DNA of 64,000 bases from contig NZ_WUFT01000024.1 in NCBI RefSeq assembly GCF_010668805.1, positions 1 to 64,000 on the forward strand, in the 5' to 3' direction. This stretch comes from Rhizobium phaseoli (GTDB taxonomy: Bacteria > Pseudomonadota > Alphaproteobacteria > Rhizobiales > Rhizobiaceae). The notes under the pieces were generated by a model, which saw nothing but the letters and a program-made list of their open reading frames with translations, was not told the DNA's origin and searched no databases. A program made the position numbers and the translations under genes. Position 1 is the first letter of the stretch, and each line of letters begins with the position of its first letter. Positions 7,766-17,367 of this stretch are shown here, piece after piece.

Positions 7766-8755
7766 ATGACCACGATGACCAAAACGCAGGCGGTTTCATT
7801 CTCAAGGACGGGCGGGCCGGAGGTTTTCGATTATATCGAGCTCGACCTTGCGCCGCCTGCGGCTGGTGAAGTGCAGATCCGGCAGGCCGCGGTCGGTCTC
7901 AATTTCATCGATGTCTATTTCCGCAACGGCTCCTACAAGGCGCCGCACCTGCCCTTCGTCACCGGCAAGGAGGGCGCCGGCACCGTAACTGCGGTCGGCC
8001 CGGGCGTTACGGATTTCAAGCTCGGCGACCGTGTCGCCTATGCCAGCGCCGATGGTGCCTATAGCGCCGCGCGCAATATCGAGACGCGCCATCTGGTGCA
8101 CGTGCCTGATGGTATCGAACTCGAAACGGCGGCGGCGATGATGCTGAAGGGTATGACGGCCGAATATCTCCTGAACCGCACCTTCAAGGTCGGCCCTGAG
8201 ACGGTCCTCCTGTTCCATGCCGCCGCCGGCGGTGTCGGGCTGATTGCCGGCCAATGGGCAAAGGCGCTCGGCGCCACCGTTATTGGCACGGCAGGCTCTG
8301 AAGACAAGGTCCAACTGGCGCTCGCCCATGGCTACGACCATGTGATCAACTATAAGAGCGAAGACTTCGCCGTCCGCGTCCGCGAGATCACCGCCGGCAA
8401 GGGCGTCGATGTCGTCTATGATTCGATTGGCCGCGATACTTTTCCACAGTCGCTCGACTGCCTGAAGCCGCGCGGCCTTTTTGCCTCCTTCGGCCAATCC
8501 TCCGGGCCGATCGAGAATTTCACCCTTGCCGCGCTGGCGCAAAAGGGCTCGCTGTTTGCAACGCGGCCGACGCTCTTCACCTACATCGCCGCGCGCGGGG
8601 AATTGATCGATAGTGCAAAAGCGCTATTTGATGTTGTGCAAAGCAACAAAGTGCGTATCAATATCAATCAAACCTATCCGTTACGTGAGGTTGGGCAGGC
8701 TCACGCGGATCTGGAAACAAGAAAAACAACAGGAACGACGCTGCTGATTCCATGA
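7766..8755 (+). CDS. Quinone oxidoreductase (zeta-crystallin-like, MDR superfamily)
   Basis: About 329 aa. An N-terminal GroES-like domain contains N-F-I-D-V-Y-F-R-N-G, and the Rossmann segment is H-A-A-A-G-G-V-G-L-I-A-G-Q-W near residue 150. Zinc ligands of alcohol dehydrogenases are lacking, which fits the Qor branch that reduces quinones with NADPH. The start is uncertain: ATG 7766 follows the pcs stop by one base, and ATG 7775 is also possible. Translational coupling with pcs is likely, but a metabolic link is not evident. Confidence 0.88.
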   Translation: MTTMTKTQAVSFSRTGGPEVFDYIELDLAPPAAGEVQIRQAAVGLNFIDVYFRNGSYKAPHLPFVTGKEGAGTVTAVGPGVTDFKLGDRVAYASADGAYSAARNIETRHLVHVPDGIELETAAAMMLKGMTAEYLLNRTFKVGPETVLLFHAAAGGVGLIAGQWAKALGATVIGTAGSEDKVQLALAHGYDHVINYKSEDFAVRVREITAGKGVDVVYDSIGRDTFPQSLDCLKPRGLFASFGQSSGPIENFTLAALAQKGSLFATRPTLFTYIAARGELIDSAKALFDVVQSNKVRININQTYPLREVGQAHADLETRKTTGTTLLIP

Positions 8756-8794
8756 GATCCGAACGGACCGGTTGGCAGAAGAAATGAGGGGAAC

Positions 8795-10384
8795 GTGTCG
8801 CCATTGAATGTGCCGGAGTCCGGTGCGTTATTATCCGTCCAGAAGCTGACGAAGTTTTTCGGTGGCTTTGCCGCCTGCAATGAAATCGATCTCGATATAG
8901 CGCCGGGCGAAATTCACGCGCTTCTCGGCGAAAATGGCGCCGGCAAGTCCACGCTGGTGAAGATGCTGTTCGGGGTTTTGGAGCCGACGGACGGGCATAT
9001 CCTCTGGCAGGGCAAGCAGGTCTCGATCACCTCGCCGGGTGAGGCCCGCAAGCTCGGCATCGGCATGGTCTTCCAGCATTTTTCGCTGTTCGAGGCGCTG
9101 ACGGTTGCCGAAAACATTGCACTCTCGCTCGATGACGCCATCCCGATCGACAGGATTGCCGAGGAGGCGAGAGCACTGTCGCAAGCTTACGGCCTGCCGC
9201 TCGACCCGCATGCCCATGTCGCCGATCTCTCGGTCGGCGAGCGCCAGCGCATCGAGATCGTCCGTGCGCTGCTGCAGAACCCGAAGCTGATCATCCTCGA
9301 CGAGCCGACCTCGGTGCTGACGCCGCAGGAGGCCGACCGGCTGTTCGAGACGCTGTTCAAGCTGCGCGCTGAGGGCCGTTCGGTTCTCTATATCAGCCAT
9401 CGCCTGGAAGAGGTGCAGCGCATCTGCGATCGCGCCACCGTGCTGCGCCATGGCCGCGTCACCGGCGCCTGCGATCCGAAGCGGGAGACGCCTGCCTCGC
9501 TCGCCCGGATGATGGTCGGCAGCGAGGTGGCGACCGTCACCCATCCCGAGCGAAGCGGCAAGGGCGAAGTCCAGCTTGCCGTTGCCAGGCTTTCCGTCGC
9601 CGCCCGCACGCCTTTCGCCATGCCGCTGCGCGATGTCTCGATGACGGTGCGCGCTGGCGAAATCCTTGCCATTGCCGGTGTCGCCGGCAATGGCCAGAGC
9701 GAGCTCTTCGATGCGCTGTCCGGCGAATATCCGGTCGCGTCGGCTGAGGCGATCGTCATCCGCAAAAAGCCGGTGGGCACCGAGGGCATCACCGCCCGCC
9801 GGCTGCTTGGCGCCGGCTTCGTGCCGGAGGAGCGTCACGGCCATGCCGCCGTTTCCGCCATGAAACTGTCGGACAATCTGGTGCTCGCCCGCAGCCAGTC
9901 GGACCGCAAAGCGTTTCTCGGCCTGCTCGGCATCATCCGCCATGGTGCTGTGAAATCTGCCGCACGGCGGATTTCCGAGGCCATGGATGTGCGCAAGAGC
10001 GGCGACGATCCGGCCGCCGGCTCCTTGTCCGGCGGCAATCTGCAAAAATTCATCGTCGGCCGCGAGCTCGACCGCCAGCCGGCGGTGCTCGTCGTCAACC
10101 AGCCGACCTGGGGCGTCGATGCCGGTGCTGCAAGCCGCATCCGCCAGGCGCTGGTCGATCTCGCCAGAAGCGGTTCGGCCGTTGTCGTCATCAGCCAGGA
10201 TCTCGACGAGATCTTCGAAGTGGCGACCGATATCGCCGTCATCTGCGAAGGCAGGCTTTCCAGCCCGTTCCCATCAGGCGAACTGACGCGCGAAAAGATC
10301 GGCCTGCTGATGGCCGGCCTGCACCAGAGCAGCGATGCCCCGGAGGCGCGCCATGCGCATGAAGAGGCGCCCCATGCGCATTGA
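8795..10384 (+). CDS. ABC importer ATPase with two nucleotide-binding domains (nucleoside/BMP type)
   Basis: A 529-aa tandem ATPase. NBD1 carries Walker A G-E-N-G-A-G-K-S-T (about residue 48) and signature L-S-V-G-E-R-Q-R. NBD2 has the degenerate G-V-A-G-N-G-Q-S-E and signature L-S-G-G-N-L-Q-K, as usual in RbsA/YufO proteins. The GTG start at 8795 has AGGGGAAC just upstream. With the two permeases and the BMP binding protein downstream it forms a complete importer, probably for purine nucleosides by family precedent. A His-rich C-terminus (about 515-529) overlaps the permease start. Confidence 0.93.
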   Translation: MSPLNVPESGALLSVQKLTKFFGGFAACNEIDLDIAPGEIHALLGENGAGKSTLVKMLFGVLEPTDGHILWQGKQVSITSPGEARKLGIGMVFQHFSLFEALTVAENIALSLDDAIPIDRIAEEARALSQAYGLPLDPHAHVADLSVGERQRIEIVRALLQNPKLIILDEPTSVLTPQEADRLFETLFKLRAEGRSVLYISHRLEEVQRICDRATVLRHGRVTGACDPKRETPASLARMMVGSEVATVTHPERSGKGEVQLAVARLSVAARTPFAMPLRDVSMTVRAGEILAIAGVAGNGQSELFDALSGEYPVASAEAIVIRKKPVGTEGITARRLLGAGFVPEERHGHAAVSAMKLSDNLVLARSQSDRKAFLGLLGIIRHGAVKSAARRISEAMDVRKSGDDPAAGSLSGGNLQKFIVGRELDRQPAVLVVNQPTWGVDAGAASRIRQALVDLARSGSAVVVISQDLDEIFEVATDIAVICEGRLSSPFPSGELTREKIGLLMAGLHQSSDAPEARHAHEEAPHAH

Positions 10385-11459
10385 ACTCGAAAAACGCCCC
10401 GACGTCTCGAAGCTCTATGCTTTCGTCTCGCCACTGCTGGCCCTTGTCCTGACGCTGGTCTTCGGCGCCATCATGTTCGCCTTGCTGGGCAAGGATCCTG
10501 TGGAGGCGCTGAACGCCTTCTTCGTCGAGCCGCTGCTTGAGGTCTGGTCGCTGCACGAACTGGCGATCAAGGCAGCCCCCCTGATCCTGATCGCCGTCGG
10601 CCTGGCGGTCTGCTATCGCTCGAACAACTGGAATATCGGCGCCGAAGGCCAGTTCACCATCGGCGCCATTACCGGCTCCTATCTGCCGATCGTCTTTTAC
10701 GATTGGCATTCGCCGCTGGTGCTGCCGTTGATGCTCATCCTCGGTGCGCTCGGCGGTGCGCTCTTTGCCGCCATTCCGGCGCTGCTGAAGGCGCATTTCA
10801 ACACCAACGAAATCCTGACATCGCTGATGCTGGTCTATATCGCGCAGCTCTTCCTCGATTGGCTGATCCGCGGCGCCTGGCGCGATCCGAAGGGATTCAA
10901 CTTTCCGGTCTCGCGCGATTTCGCCCCTGAGGCGGTGCTGCCGGCAATCTGGGCAGAATCGGGCCGGGCGCATTGGGCCTTCATCTTCGCCATTGTCGCG
11001 GCCATCGGCGTCTGGTTCATGCTGCGTTATACGCTGAAAGGCTTCGAGATCGTCGTGCTCGGCCAGTCGGAACGGGCAGGGCGCTTTGCCGGTTTCTCGT
11101 CGAAGAAGATGATCTGGTTCAGCTTCCTGTTCTCCGGCGCCCTTGCCGGCCTTGCGGGGATAGCCGAAGTCTCCGGCTCGATCGGTCACCTGCAGCCGGC
11201 GATCTCGCCGGGCTACGGCTTCACCGCCATCATCGTCGCCTTCCTCGGCCGCCTCAATCCGCTCGGCATCATCGCCTCCGGCCTGGTGCTGGCGCTGACC
11301 TATCTCGGCGGCGAGGCGGCGCAGCTTTCGCTCGGTGTCTCGGACAAGGTCACCCGCGTCTTCCAGGGCCTGTTGCTGTTCTTCGTGCTCTCCTGCGATA
11401 CGCTGATTTATTACAAAATCCGCATCGTCTGGGCGCGGCTAAGGGGCAGGGCGGGATGA
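10374..11459 (+). CDS. ABC importer permease 1, nucleoside/BMP type
   Basis: A 361-aa BPD_transp_2-family inner-membrane permease with about 9-10 hydrophobic segments. It carries the conserved N-W-N-I-G-A-E-G-Q region near residue 80, typical of the long permease of PnrA/YufP systems. The start at 10374 overlaps the ATPase stop by 11 bases; upstream ATGs at 10353 and 10359 are alternatives. The next permease begins by ATGA overlap. Confidence 0.9.
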   Translation: MRIELEKRPDVSKLYAFVSPLLALVLTLVFGAIMFALLGKDPVEALNAFFVEPLLEVWSLHELAIKAAPLILIAVGLAVCYRSNNWNIGAEGQFTIGAITGSYLPIVFYDWHSPLVLPLMLILGALGGALFAAIPALLKAHFNTNEILTSLMLVYIAQLFLDWLIRGAWRDPKGFNFPVSRDFAPEAVLPAIWAESGRAHWAFIFAIVAAIGVWFMLRYTLKGFEIVVLGQSERAGRFAGFSSKKMIWFSFLFSGALAGLAGIAEVSGSIGHLQPAISPGYGFTAIIVAFLGRLNPLGIIASGLVLALTYLGGEAAQLSLGVSDKVTRVFQGLLLFFVLSCDTLIYYKIRIVWARLRGRAG

Positions 11460-12376
11460 GCATCTTCGAAGCCATTCTGCTGACGGTCATTACCGCTTCG
11501 ACACCGCTCGTCATCGCCGCCCTCGGCGAGCTCGTCACCGAGCGTTCCGGCGTACTCAATCTCGGCGTCGAAGGCATGATGATCATGGGCGCGGTCGCCG
11601 CCTTTGCCGGCGCGCAGATGTCGGGCTCGCCCTATGTCGGCATTGTCTGCGGCATTGCTTCAGGCGCGCTTTTCTCACTGCTGTTTGCCTTCCTGACGCT
11701 GACGCTGGTGGCAAACCAAGTGGCGACGGGATTGGCGCTCACCCTTCTCGGCCTCGGCGCCTCCGGCATGCTTGGCGAGGCCTATGTCAGCGTGCCCGGC
11801 ATCCGGCTGGGAGAGATCGTCATCCCGGTCTTGTCGGATCTTCCGGTCATTGGTCACGTTCTCTTCAGGCAGGATCTGATCTTCTACCTGTCGATTGCGC
11901 TTGTCGTCGGTGTCAGCTGGTTCCTGTTCCGCAGCCGCGCCGGGCTTAAGCTGAGAGCGATCGGCGACAGTCACGGTTCGGCCCATGCACTCGGCATTCA
12001 GGTTATCCGTACGCGATATCTGGCGGTGATGTTCGGCGGTGCCTGCGCCGGTCTCGCCGGCGCCCAGCTATCGCTCGTCTACACCCCGCAATGGGCGGAG
12101 AACATGTCCGCCGGCCGCGGCTGGATCACGCTGGCGCTGGTGGTGTTTGCCTCCTGGCGGCCGTGGCGGGTTCTTGCCGGCGGCTATCTCTTCGGCGCGG
12201 TCACCATCCTGCAGCTGCACGCGCAGGCTTTCGGTCTCGGCATTCCCTCGCAGTTCCTCTCGATGCTGCCCTATGCCGCGACTATTGTGGTTCTCATCAT
12301 CATTTCCCATAATCGGCGCACGACGTTGATCAATACGCCCGCCTCGCTCGGAAAAGCCTTCGTGCCGGAGCGATAA
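11456..12376 (+). CDS. ABC importer permease 2, nucleoside/BMP type
   Basis: A 306-aa permease of the same superfamily as its upstream partner and shorter, as expected for YufQ-like subunits. The conserved E-R-S-G-V-L-N-L-G-V-E-G-M-M segment lies at about residues 28-41 and the protein is strongly hydrophobic throughout. The ATG at 11456 overlaps the previous stop (ATGA), which implies coupled translation. The binding protein gene follows after 54 bases. Confidence 0.92.
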   Translation: MSIFEAILLTVITASTPLVIAALGELVTERSGVLNLGVEGMMIMGAVAAFAGAQMSGSPYVGIVCGIASGALFSLLFAFLTLTLVANQVATGLALTLLGLGASGMLGEAYVSVPGIRLGEIVIPVLSDLPVIGHVLFRQDLIFYLSIALVVGVSWFLFRSRAGLKLRAIGDSHGSAHALGIQVIRTRYLAVMFGGACAGLAGAQLSLVYTPQWAENMSAGRGWITLALVVFASWRPWRVLAGGYLFGAVTILQLHAQAFGLGIPSQFLSMLPYAATIVVLIIISHNRRTTLINTPASLGKAFVPER

Positions 12377-12430
12377 AGCAACACCATAAAGACGGGTTTC
12401 TGCAACAACTTCAAACCAACAGGGGTTACC

Positions 12431-13507
12431 ATGAAAAAATACGCATTCGCACTCGCCGCTTCGGCCGCCGCCGTGATCGGCATCTCGTCGGCCGCTCAGG
12501 CTGCTGACAAGACGAAGGTCTGCTTCGTCTATGTCGGTTCGCACACCGATGGCGGTTATTCGCAGGCGCATGATCTCGGCCGCCAGCAGGTCCAGGCCGA
12601 ATTCGGCGACAAGATCGACACGCCTTACCTCGAAAACGTGCCGGAAGGCCCGGATGCCGAACGTGCCATCGAGCGTCTTGCCCGTTCCGGCTGCAAGCTG
12701 ATCTTCACGACGTCCTTCGGCTTCATGGATGCGACCGTCAAGGTTGCGGCCAAGTTCCCGGACGTCAAGTTCGAGCACGGCACGGGCTACAAGTCCGGCC
12801 CGAACCTCGCCACCTACAATTCGCGTTTCTATGAAGGCCGCTACATCCTCGGCCAGATTGCCGCCAAGACCTCGAAGAATCACGGCGCGGCCTACATCGC
12901 CTCCTTCCCGATTCCCGAAGTGGTGATGGGCATCAACTCGTTCGAGCAGGGCGCCAAGTCGGTCGATCCGAGCTTCAAGCTGAAGGTCATCTGGGTCAAC
13001 ACCTGGTTCGACCCGGGCAAGGAAGCCGATGCCGCCAAGGCGATGGTCGACCAGGGCGTCGACGTACTGACGCAGCACACCGATACGACGGCGCCGATGC
13101 AGGTTGCCGAAGAACGCGGCATCCACGCCTTCGGTCAGGCGTCCGATATGATCGCAGCCGGCCCCAAGGCGCAGATGACGGCGATCGTCGATACCTGGGG
13201 CACCTACTACTCCAAGCGCATCCATGCGCTTCTCGACGGCACCTGGAAGTCCGAGCAGAGCTGGGACGGCCTGAAGGACGGCATCCTGAAGATGGCGCCC
13301 TACACCAACATGCCCGACGACGTGAAGAAGATGGCCGAGGAAACCGAAGCCAAGATCAAGTCAGGCGAACTGCATCCATTCACCGGCCCGATCAACAAGC
13401 AGGACGGCACGCCCTGGCTGAAGGCCGGCGAGAAGGCCGATGACGGCACGCTGCTCGGCATGAATTTCTATGTCGAAGGCGTCGACGACAAGCTGCCGGC
13501 GCAATAA
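12431..13507 (+). CDS. BMP/PnrA-family substrate-binding protein
   Basis: A 358-aa periplasmic protein with a clear signal peptide (M-K-K-Y-A-F-A-L-A-A-S-A-A ending A-Q-A-A near residue 24). The mature start K-V-C-F-V-Y-V-G-S-H-T-D-G-G-Y-S-Q-A-H-D matches the BMP/PnrA fold, which binds purine nucleosides in characterised members. There is no lipobox Cys, so it should be a soluble periplasmic protein. It is the last gene of the importer operon and is followed by a strong terminator at 13531. Confidence 0.92.
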   Translation: MKKYAFALAASAAAVIGISSAAQAADKTKVCFVYVGSHTDGGYSQAHDLGRQQVQAEFGDKIDTPYLENVPEGPDAERAIERLARSGCKLIFTTSFGFMDATVKVAAKFPDVKFEHGTGYKSGPNLATYNSRFYEGRYILGQIAAKTSKNHGAAYIASFPIPEVVMGINSFEQGAKSVDPSFKLKVIWVNTWFDPGKEADAAKAMVDQGVDVLTQHTDTTAPMQVAEERGIHAFGQASDMIAAGPKAQMTAIVDTWGTYYSKRIHALLDGTWKSEQSWDGLKDGILKMAPYTNMPDDVKKMAEETEAKIKSGELHPFTGPINKQDGTPWLKAGEKADDGTLLGMNFYVEGVDDKLPAQ

Positions 13508-13530
13508 ACCGTCTTCATTTCGCGAGTGCG

Positions 13531-13560
13531 AAGAGCGCCCCTTGTGGGCGCTCTTTTTTT
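13531..13560 (+). terminator. Rho-independent terminator of the BMP transporter operon
   Basis: Perfect 10-bp stem AAGAGCGCCC / GGGCGCTCTT (13531-13540, 13546-13555) with loop CTTGT and a run of seven T from 13554. Confidence 0.92.
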
Positions 13561-13650
13561 GCTGCAGTGCATGCAAAGATTCCGATTTACAAAAGTAATA
13601 CTATATGATTTTTTGACCCTGCGCCGCGAGATGCGGCTTGGGAGGAAATC

Positions 13651-14613
13651 ATGAAATTGAAGACTGCACTTTTGAGTGCCACGATGCTTGCTGCCTGCAT
13701 GTTCGGTTCGGCTTCGGCCGCCGGGCTGACCGTCGGCTTCTCGCAGATCGGCTCGGAATCGGGCTGGCGCGCGGCTGAAACGACCGTAACCAAGGAGCAG
13801 GCCAAGAAGCGCGGCATCGATCTGAAGTTTGCCGATGCGCAGCAGAAGCAGGAAAACCAGATCAAGGCTCTGCGCTCCTTCATTGCTCAGGGCGTCGACG
13901 CTATTCTCATTGCTCCGGTCGTCGAAACCGGCTGGGACGACGTTCTGAAGGAAGCCAAGGAAGCCAAGATTCCAGTCATCCTTCTCGACCGCACCATCAA
14001 GGCTCCGGACGATCTCTACCTGACGGCTGTCACCTCCGACCTGGTCCATGAAGGCAAGGTCGCAGGCGACTTCCTGGTCAAGACTGTCGGCGACAAGAAG
14101 TGCAACGTCGTCGAGTTGCAGGGCACGACCGGTTCGTCGCCGGCCATCGCCCGTAAGAAGGGCTTCGAAGAAGCTCTCGCCGGTCACGACAACCTCAAGA
14201 TCGTTCGCAGCCAGACCGGTGACTTCACCCGCACCAAGGGCAAGGAAGTCATGGAAAGCTTCCTGAAGGCTGAGAATGGCGGCAAGGATATCTGCGCTCT
14301 CTACGCCCATAACGACGACATGGCCGTCGGCGCCATCCAGGCGATCAAGGAAGCCGGTCTGAAGCCAGGCAAGGATATCCTCGTCGTCTCCATCGACGCC
14401 GTTCCGGATATCTTCAAGGCCATGTCCGAAGGTGAAAGCAATGCTACGGTCGAGCTGACGCCGAACATGGCAGGTCCGGCCTTCGATGCGCTCGAAGCCT
14501 ATCTGAAGGACAAGAAGGCTCCGGCGAAGTGGATCCAGACCGAATCCAAGCTCTACACGCCTGCCGACGAGCCGTTGAAGGTCTACGAAGAGAAGAAGGG
14601 TCAGGGCTACTGA
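13651..14613 (+). CDS. ytfQ: Sugar ABC transporter substrate-binding protein, YtfQ-like
   Basis: A 320-aa periplasmic binding protein with a signal peptide of about 23 residues (ending A-S-A-A). The mature start G-L-T-V-G-F-S-Q-I-G-S-E-S-G-W-R and the stretch D-L-K-F-A-D-A-Q-Q-K-Q-E-N-Q closely match YtfQ, the galactofuranose-binding protein of enteric bacteria. Furanose specificity here is inference. GGGAGGAAATC precedes the ATG. It is separated from the ATPase gene by 220 bases with two hairpins, a layout that often gives surplus binding protein. Confidence 0.9.
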   Translation: MKLKTALLSATMLAACMFGSASAAGLTVGFSQIGSESGWRAAETTVTKEQAKKRGIDLKFADAQQKQENQIKALRSFIAQGVDAILIAPVVETGWDDVLKEAKEAKIPVILLDRTIKAPDDLYLTAVTSDLVHEGKVAGDFLVKTVGDKKCNVVELQGTTGSSPAIARKKGFEEALAGHDNLKIVRSQTGDFTRTKGKEVMESFLKAENGGKDICALYAHNDDMAVGAIQAIKEAGLKPGKDILVVSIDAVPDIFKAMSEGESNATVELTPNMAGPAFDALEAYLKDKKAPAKWIQTESKLYTPADEPLKVYEEKKGQGY

Positions 14614-14628
14614 TCTGATTTGACACCG

Positions 14629-14658
14629 CTGCATAATTCCTGAAATCGGAATCGATTT
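14629..14658 (-). repeat. 30-bp intergenic repeat, copy 1 (inverted relative to 19221-19250)
   Basis: The reverse complement of this segment matches 19221-19250 at 29 of 30 positions. It begins 15 bases after the ytfQ stop. The inner part (GAAATCGGAATCGATTT) is partly self-complementary. It looks like a dispersed rhizobial intergenic repeat. Confidence 0.75.
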
Positions 14659-14695
14659 GACGATAAAGTTTGCAGCATTCGAAGCGCTGCAGCCT

Positions 14696-14757
14696 CACGC
14701 GCCTGAAAAGACGCGTGGTGCTGTAGAACCGCACCGGCCCGTCATGGACCGGTGCGG
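14696..14757 (+). other. Two tandem hairpins in the ytfQ-ytfR gap
   Basis: Hairpin 1: CACGCG (14696-14701) / CGCGTG (14712-14717). Hairpin 2: CCGCACCGG (14729-14737) / CCGGTGCGG (14749-14757), a 9-bp perfect stem. No T-tract follows, so these are more likely mRNA-processing or stability structures, or leaky attenuators, than full terminators. Confidence 0.55.
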
Positions 14758-14833
14758 AACTGCCTTGCCGCCTTGGGACATCATGTCCGGCCGCGGCGCG
14801 GCTTTTGCCGTCAATATCAGGAAAACAGACCTT

Positions 14834-16357
14834 ATGACTCACGATTTCGAGAACGTTCTCGCGGCTTCCGGAATATCGAAATTCTTTCCCGGCGCAGTGG
14901 CGTTGGACAAGGTCGATTTCACGCTGCGCAAGGGCGAGGTGCACGCGTTGCTGGGCGAAAACGGCGCCGGCAAATCGACGCTGATCAAGTGCATCACCGG
15001 CGCCTATCATCGTGACGAGGGCAGCCTGATGCTCGATGGCCAGGAAATCAATCCGGCCAATACGCTCGCCGCCCAGAAGCTCGGCATCGGCACCGTCTAC
15101 CAGGAGGTCAACCTCCTGACCAATCTGAGCGTTGCCGAAAACCTGTTTCTCGGACGCCAGCCGAGGCGTTTCGGCATGACCGACGTGCGCGCGATGAACC
15201 GCAAGGCGCGCGACCTGCTGACCGGCTACGGCGTCGATATCGACGTCACCGCCGAGCTTGGCCGTTTTTCCGTCGCTGTTCAGCAAGTGGTCGCCATCGC
15301 CCGCGCCGTCGATCTTTCCGGCAAGGTGCTGATATTGGACGAGCCGACGGCAAGCCTCGACAACCAGGAAGTGGCGCTGCTTTTCCGCATTATCGAGGAC
15401 CTGAAGAAGCGCGGTCTGGGCATCGTCTTTATCACCCATTTTCTCGAGCAGGTCTATGCGATCAGCGACCGCATCACCGTGCTGCGCAACGGCAAGCTCG
15501 TCGGCACCCGCGACGCCGCCGATCTGCCGCGCCAGGGCCTGATTGCCATGATGCTCGGCCGCGAACTGGCGCATGTCGAGGAGACGGTCAAGGAACGCAG
15601 CGTTGCGGCTGGCGAGGTAAGATATCGTTTTGCAGGCTATGGCAAACGCGGCAAGGTCAAGCCCTTCGATCTCGACGTGCGCGCCGGTGAGGTGGTCGGC
15701 ATTGCCGGGCTGCTCGGCTCCGGCCGCACCGAAACCGCCGAACTGCTTTTCGGCATCGAACATGCCGATAGCGGCAGTGCCACGATCGACGGCCAGCCGG
15801 TAACGCTTTCGAGCCCGCGCGCCGCGATCGAAAAAGGTTTCGGCTTCTGCCCTGAGGACCGCAAGACCGATGGCATCGTCGGCGATCTGTCGATCCGGGA
15901 AAACATCGCCCTGGCGCTGCAGGCCCGCCGTGGCTGGACGCGGCCGCTGTCGCGCGCCGAGCAGAATGCGCTTGCCGACCGCTACATCAAGGCGCTCGAT
16001 ATCCGCACCACCGATCGCGAAAAACCGATCCGGCTGCTCTCCGGCGGCAATCAGCAAAAGGCGATCCTTGCCCGCTGGCTGGCGACCAATCCAAAATTTC
16101 TGATCCTCGACGAGCCGACCCGCGGCATCGATGTCGGCGCCCATGCCGAGATCATCAAGCTCATCGAACAGCTCTGCGCCGAAGGCATGTCGCTGATCGT
16201 GATTTCCTCGGAACTTGAAGAGCTTGTCGCCTATAGTTCACGTGTCATCGTACTTCGCGACAGGCAGCATATCGCCGAACTGACGGGTGAGCGCATCACC
16301 GCCGCCGGTATCGTCGATGCCATCGCCGCCGCTGAGCACAAGATGGAGCATGCATGA
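14834..16357 (+). CDS. ytfR: Sugar ABC transporter ATPase, YtfR-like, two NBDs
   Basis: A 507-aa tandem ATPase. NBD1 has Walker A G-E-N-G-A-G-K-S-T near residue 38. Its signature region is altered (R-F-S-V-A-V-Q-Q), as in YtfR/XylG-type NBD1. NBD2 carries G-L-L-G-S-G-R-T-E and L-S-G-G-N-Q-Q-K. The ATG at 14834 is chosen because the alignable protein starts there; the upstream in-frame extension lies across the hairpins. It overlaps the first permease by 4 bases. Confidence 0.92.
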   Translation: MTHDFENVLAASGISKFFPGAVALDKVDFTLRKGEVHALLGENGAGKSTLIKCITGAYHRDEGSLMLDGQEINPANTLAAQKLGIGTVYQEVNLLTNLSVAENLFLGRQPRRFGMTDVRAMNRKARDLLTGYGVDIDVTAELGRFSVAVQQVVAIARAVDLSGKVLILDEPTASLDNQEVALLFRIIEDLKKRGLGIVFITHFLEQVYAISDRITVLRNGKLVGTRDAADLPRQGLIAMMLGRELAHVEETVKERSVAAGEVRYRFAGYGKRGKVKPFDLDVRAGEVVGIAGLLGSGRTETAELLFGIEHADSGSATIDGQPVTLSSPRAAIEKGFGFCPEDRKTDGIVGDLSIRENIALALQARRGWTRPLSRAEQNALADRYIKALDIRTTDREKPIRLLSGGNQQKAILARWLATNPKFLILDEPTRGIDVGAHAEIIKLIEQLCAEGMSLIVISSELEELVAYSSRVIVLRDRQHIAELTGERITAAGIVDAIAAAEHKMEHA

Positions 16358-17367
16358 AGTCCTCGCTGAAGACGCTGGCATATCGCCTGGCGCCGCAATT
16401 GATTGCGCTTATTGTCATTCTTTTGTTGAATTTCATCACGTCACCGCAGTTTTTTAATGTTGTGGTTCAAAACGGCCGGCTCTATGGCAGCCTGATCGAC
16501 GTCCTGAACCGTGGCGCGCCGGTGGCGCTATTGGCGATCGGCATGACGCTGGTGATTGCCACCAAGGGTATCGATCTATCGGTCGGTGCGGTCGTCGCCA
16601 TCTGCGGCGCCGTCGCCGCCTCATCGATTGTCACTGGCAATTCAGTTGCCTACACCGTCATCCTGACGCTGGCGATCGGCATTGCCTGCGGCGTCTGGAA
16701 CGGTTTCCTCGTGGCGGTCCTCAATATCCAGCCGATCATCGCCACGCTGGTGCTGATGGTCGCCGGCCGCGGCATCGCCCAGCTCATCACCGAAGGCGCC
16801 ATCCTGACCTTCAACGATGACGGCTTGACCTTCTTCGGCAGCGGTTCCATGGCCCTCCTGCCGATGCCCGTCGTCATCTGGCTGCTCGTCGGCCTGCTCG
16901 TCATCCTGCTTGTGCGCCGCACGGCGCTCGGCATGCTGATCGAGGCCGTCGGCATCAATCGCCGCGCCAGCACGCTCTCCGGTATTCAAACCCCGGTGCT
17001 GCTGATGGCGGTCTATATGCTAAGCGGGCTCTGCGCCTCGATTGCGGGCATCATCGTCGCCGCCGACATCAAGGGCGCCGATGCCAACAATGCGGGTCTC
17101 TGGCTCGAACTCGACGCCATCCTCGCCGTCGTCGTCGGCGGCAACTCGCTGCTCGGCGGCCGCTTCAGCATTCTCGGATCGCTGATCGGCGCGATGATCA
17201 TCCAGGCGGTGAATACCGGTATTCTGTCCTCCGGCTTCCCGCCTGAATTCAACCTGATCATCAAGGCGGTCATCATTATCGTTATCCTCGTCATCCAGTC
17301 GCCAGCGGTTCAATCGCTCGCCATCTTCGCCAGCCGCCGGCAGAGCGGCAGGGAGCAGCCGAAATGA
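16354..17367 (+). CDS. ytfT: Sugar ABC transporter permease, YtfT-like
   Basis: A 337-aa BPD_transp_2 permease with about 9 hydrophobic helices and the family motif G-I-D-L-S-V-G-A-V-V near residue 72. It starts by ATGA overlap with the ATPase and ends by overlap with the second permease, so the three membrane-associated components are translationally coupled. It pairs with the YjfF-like subunit to form the channel. Confidence 0.92.
   Translation: MKSSLKTLAYRLAPQLIALIVILLLNFITSPQFFNVVVQNGRLYGSLIDVLNRGAPVALLAIGMTLVIATKGIDLSVGAVVAICGAVAASSIVTGNSVAYTVILTLAIGIACGVWNGFLVAVLNIQPIIATLVLMVAGRGIAQLITEGAILTFNDDGLTFFGSGSMALLPMPVVIWLLVGLLVILLVRRTALGMLIEAVGINRRASTLSGIQTPVLLMAVYMLSGLCASIAGIIVAADIKGADANNAGLWLELDAILAVVVGGNSLLGGRFSILGSLIGAMIIQAVNTGILSSGFPPEFNLIIKAVIIIVILVIQSPAVQSLAIFASRRQSGREQPK

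Noticed and set aside
8795..13507. BMP importer cluster as a riboswitch-controlled purine operon
   Set aside because: The 39-base leader before the ATPase gene has no room for a purine aptamer, and no aptamer-like sequence was seen.
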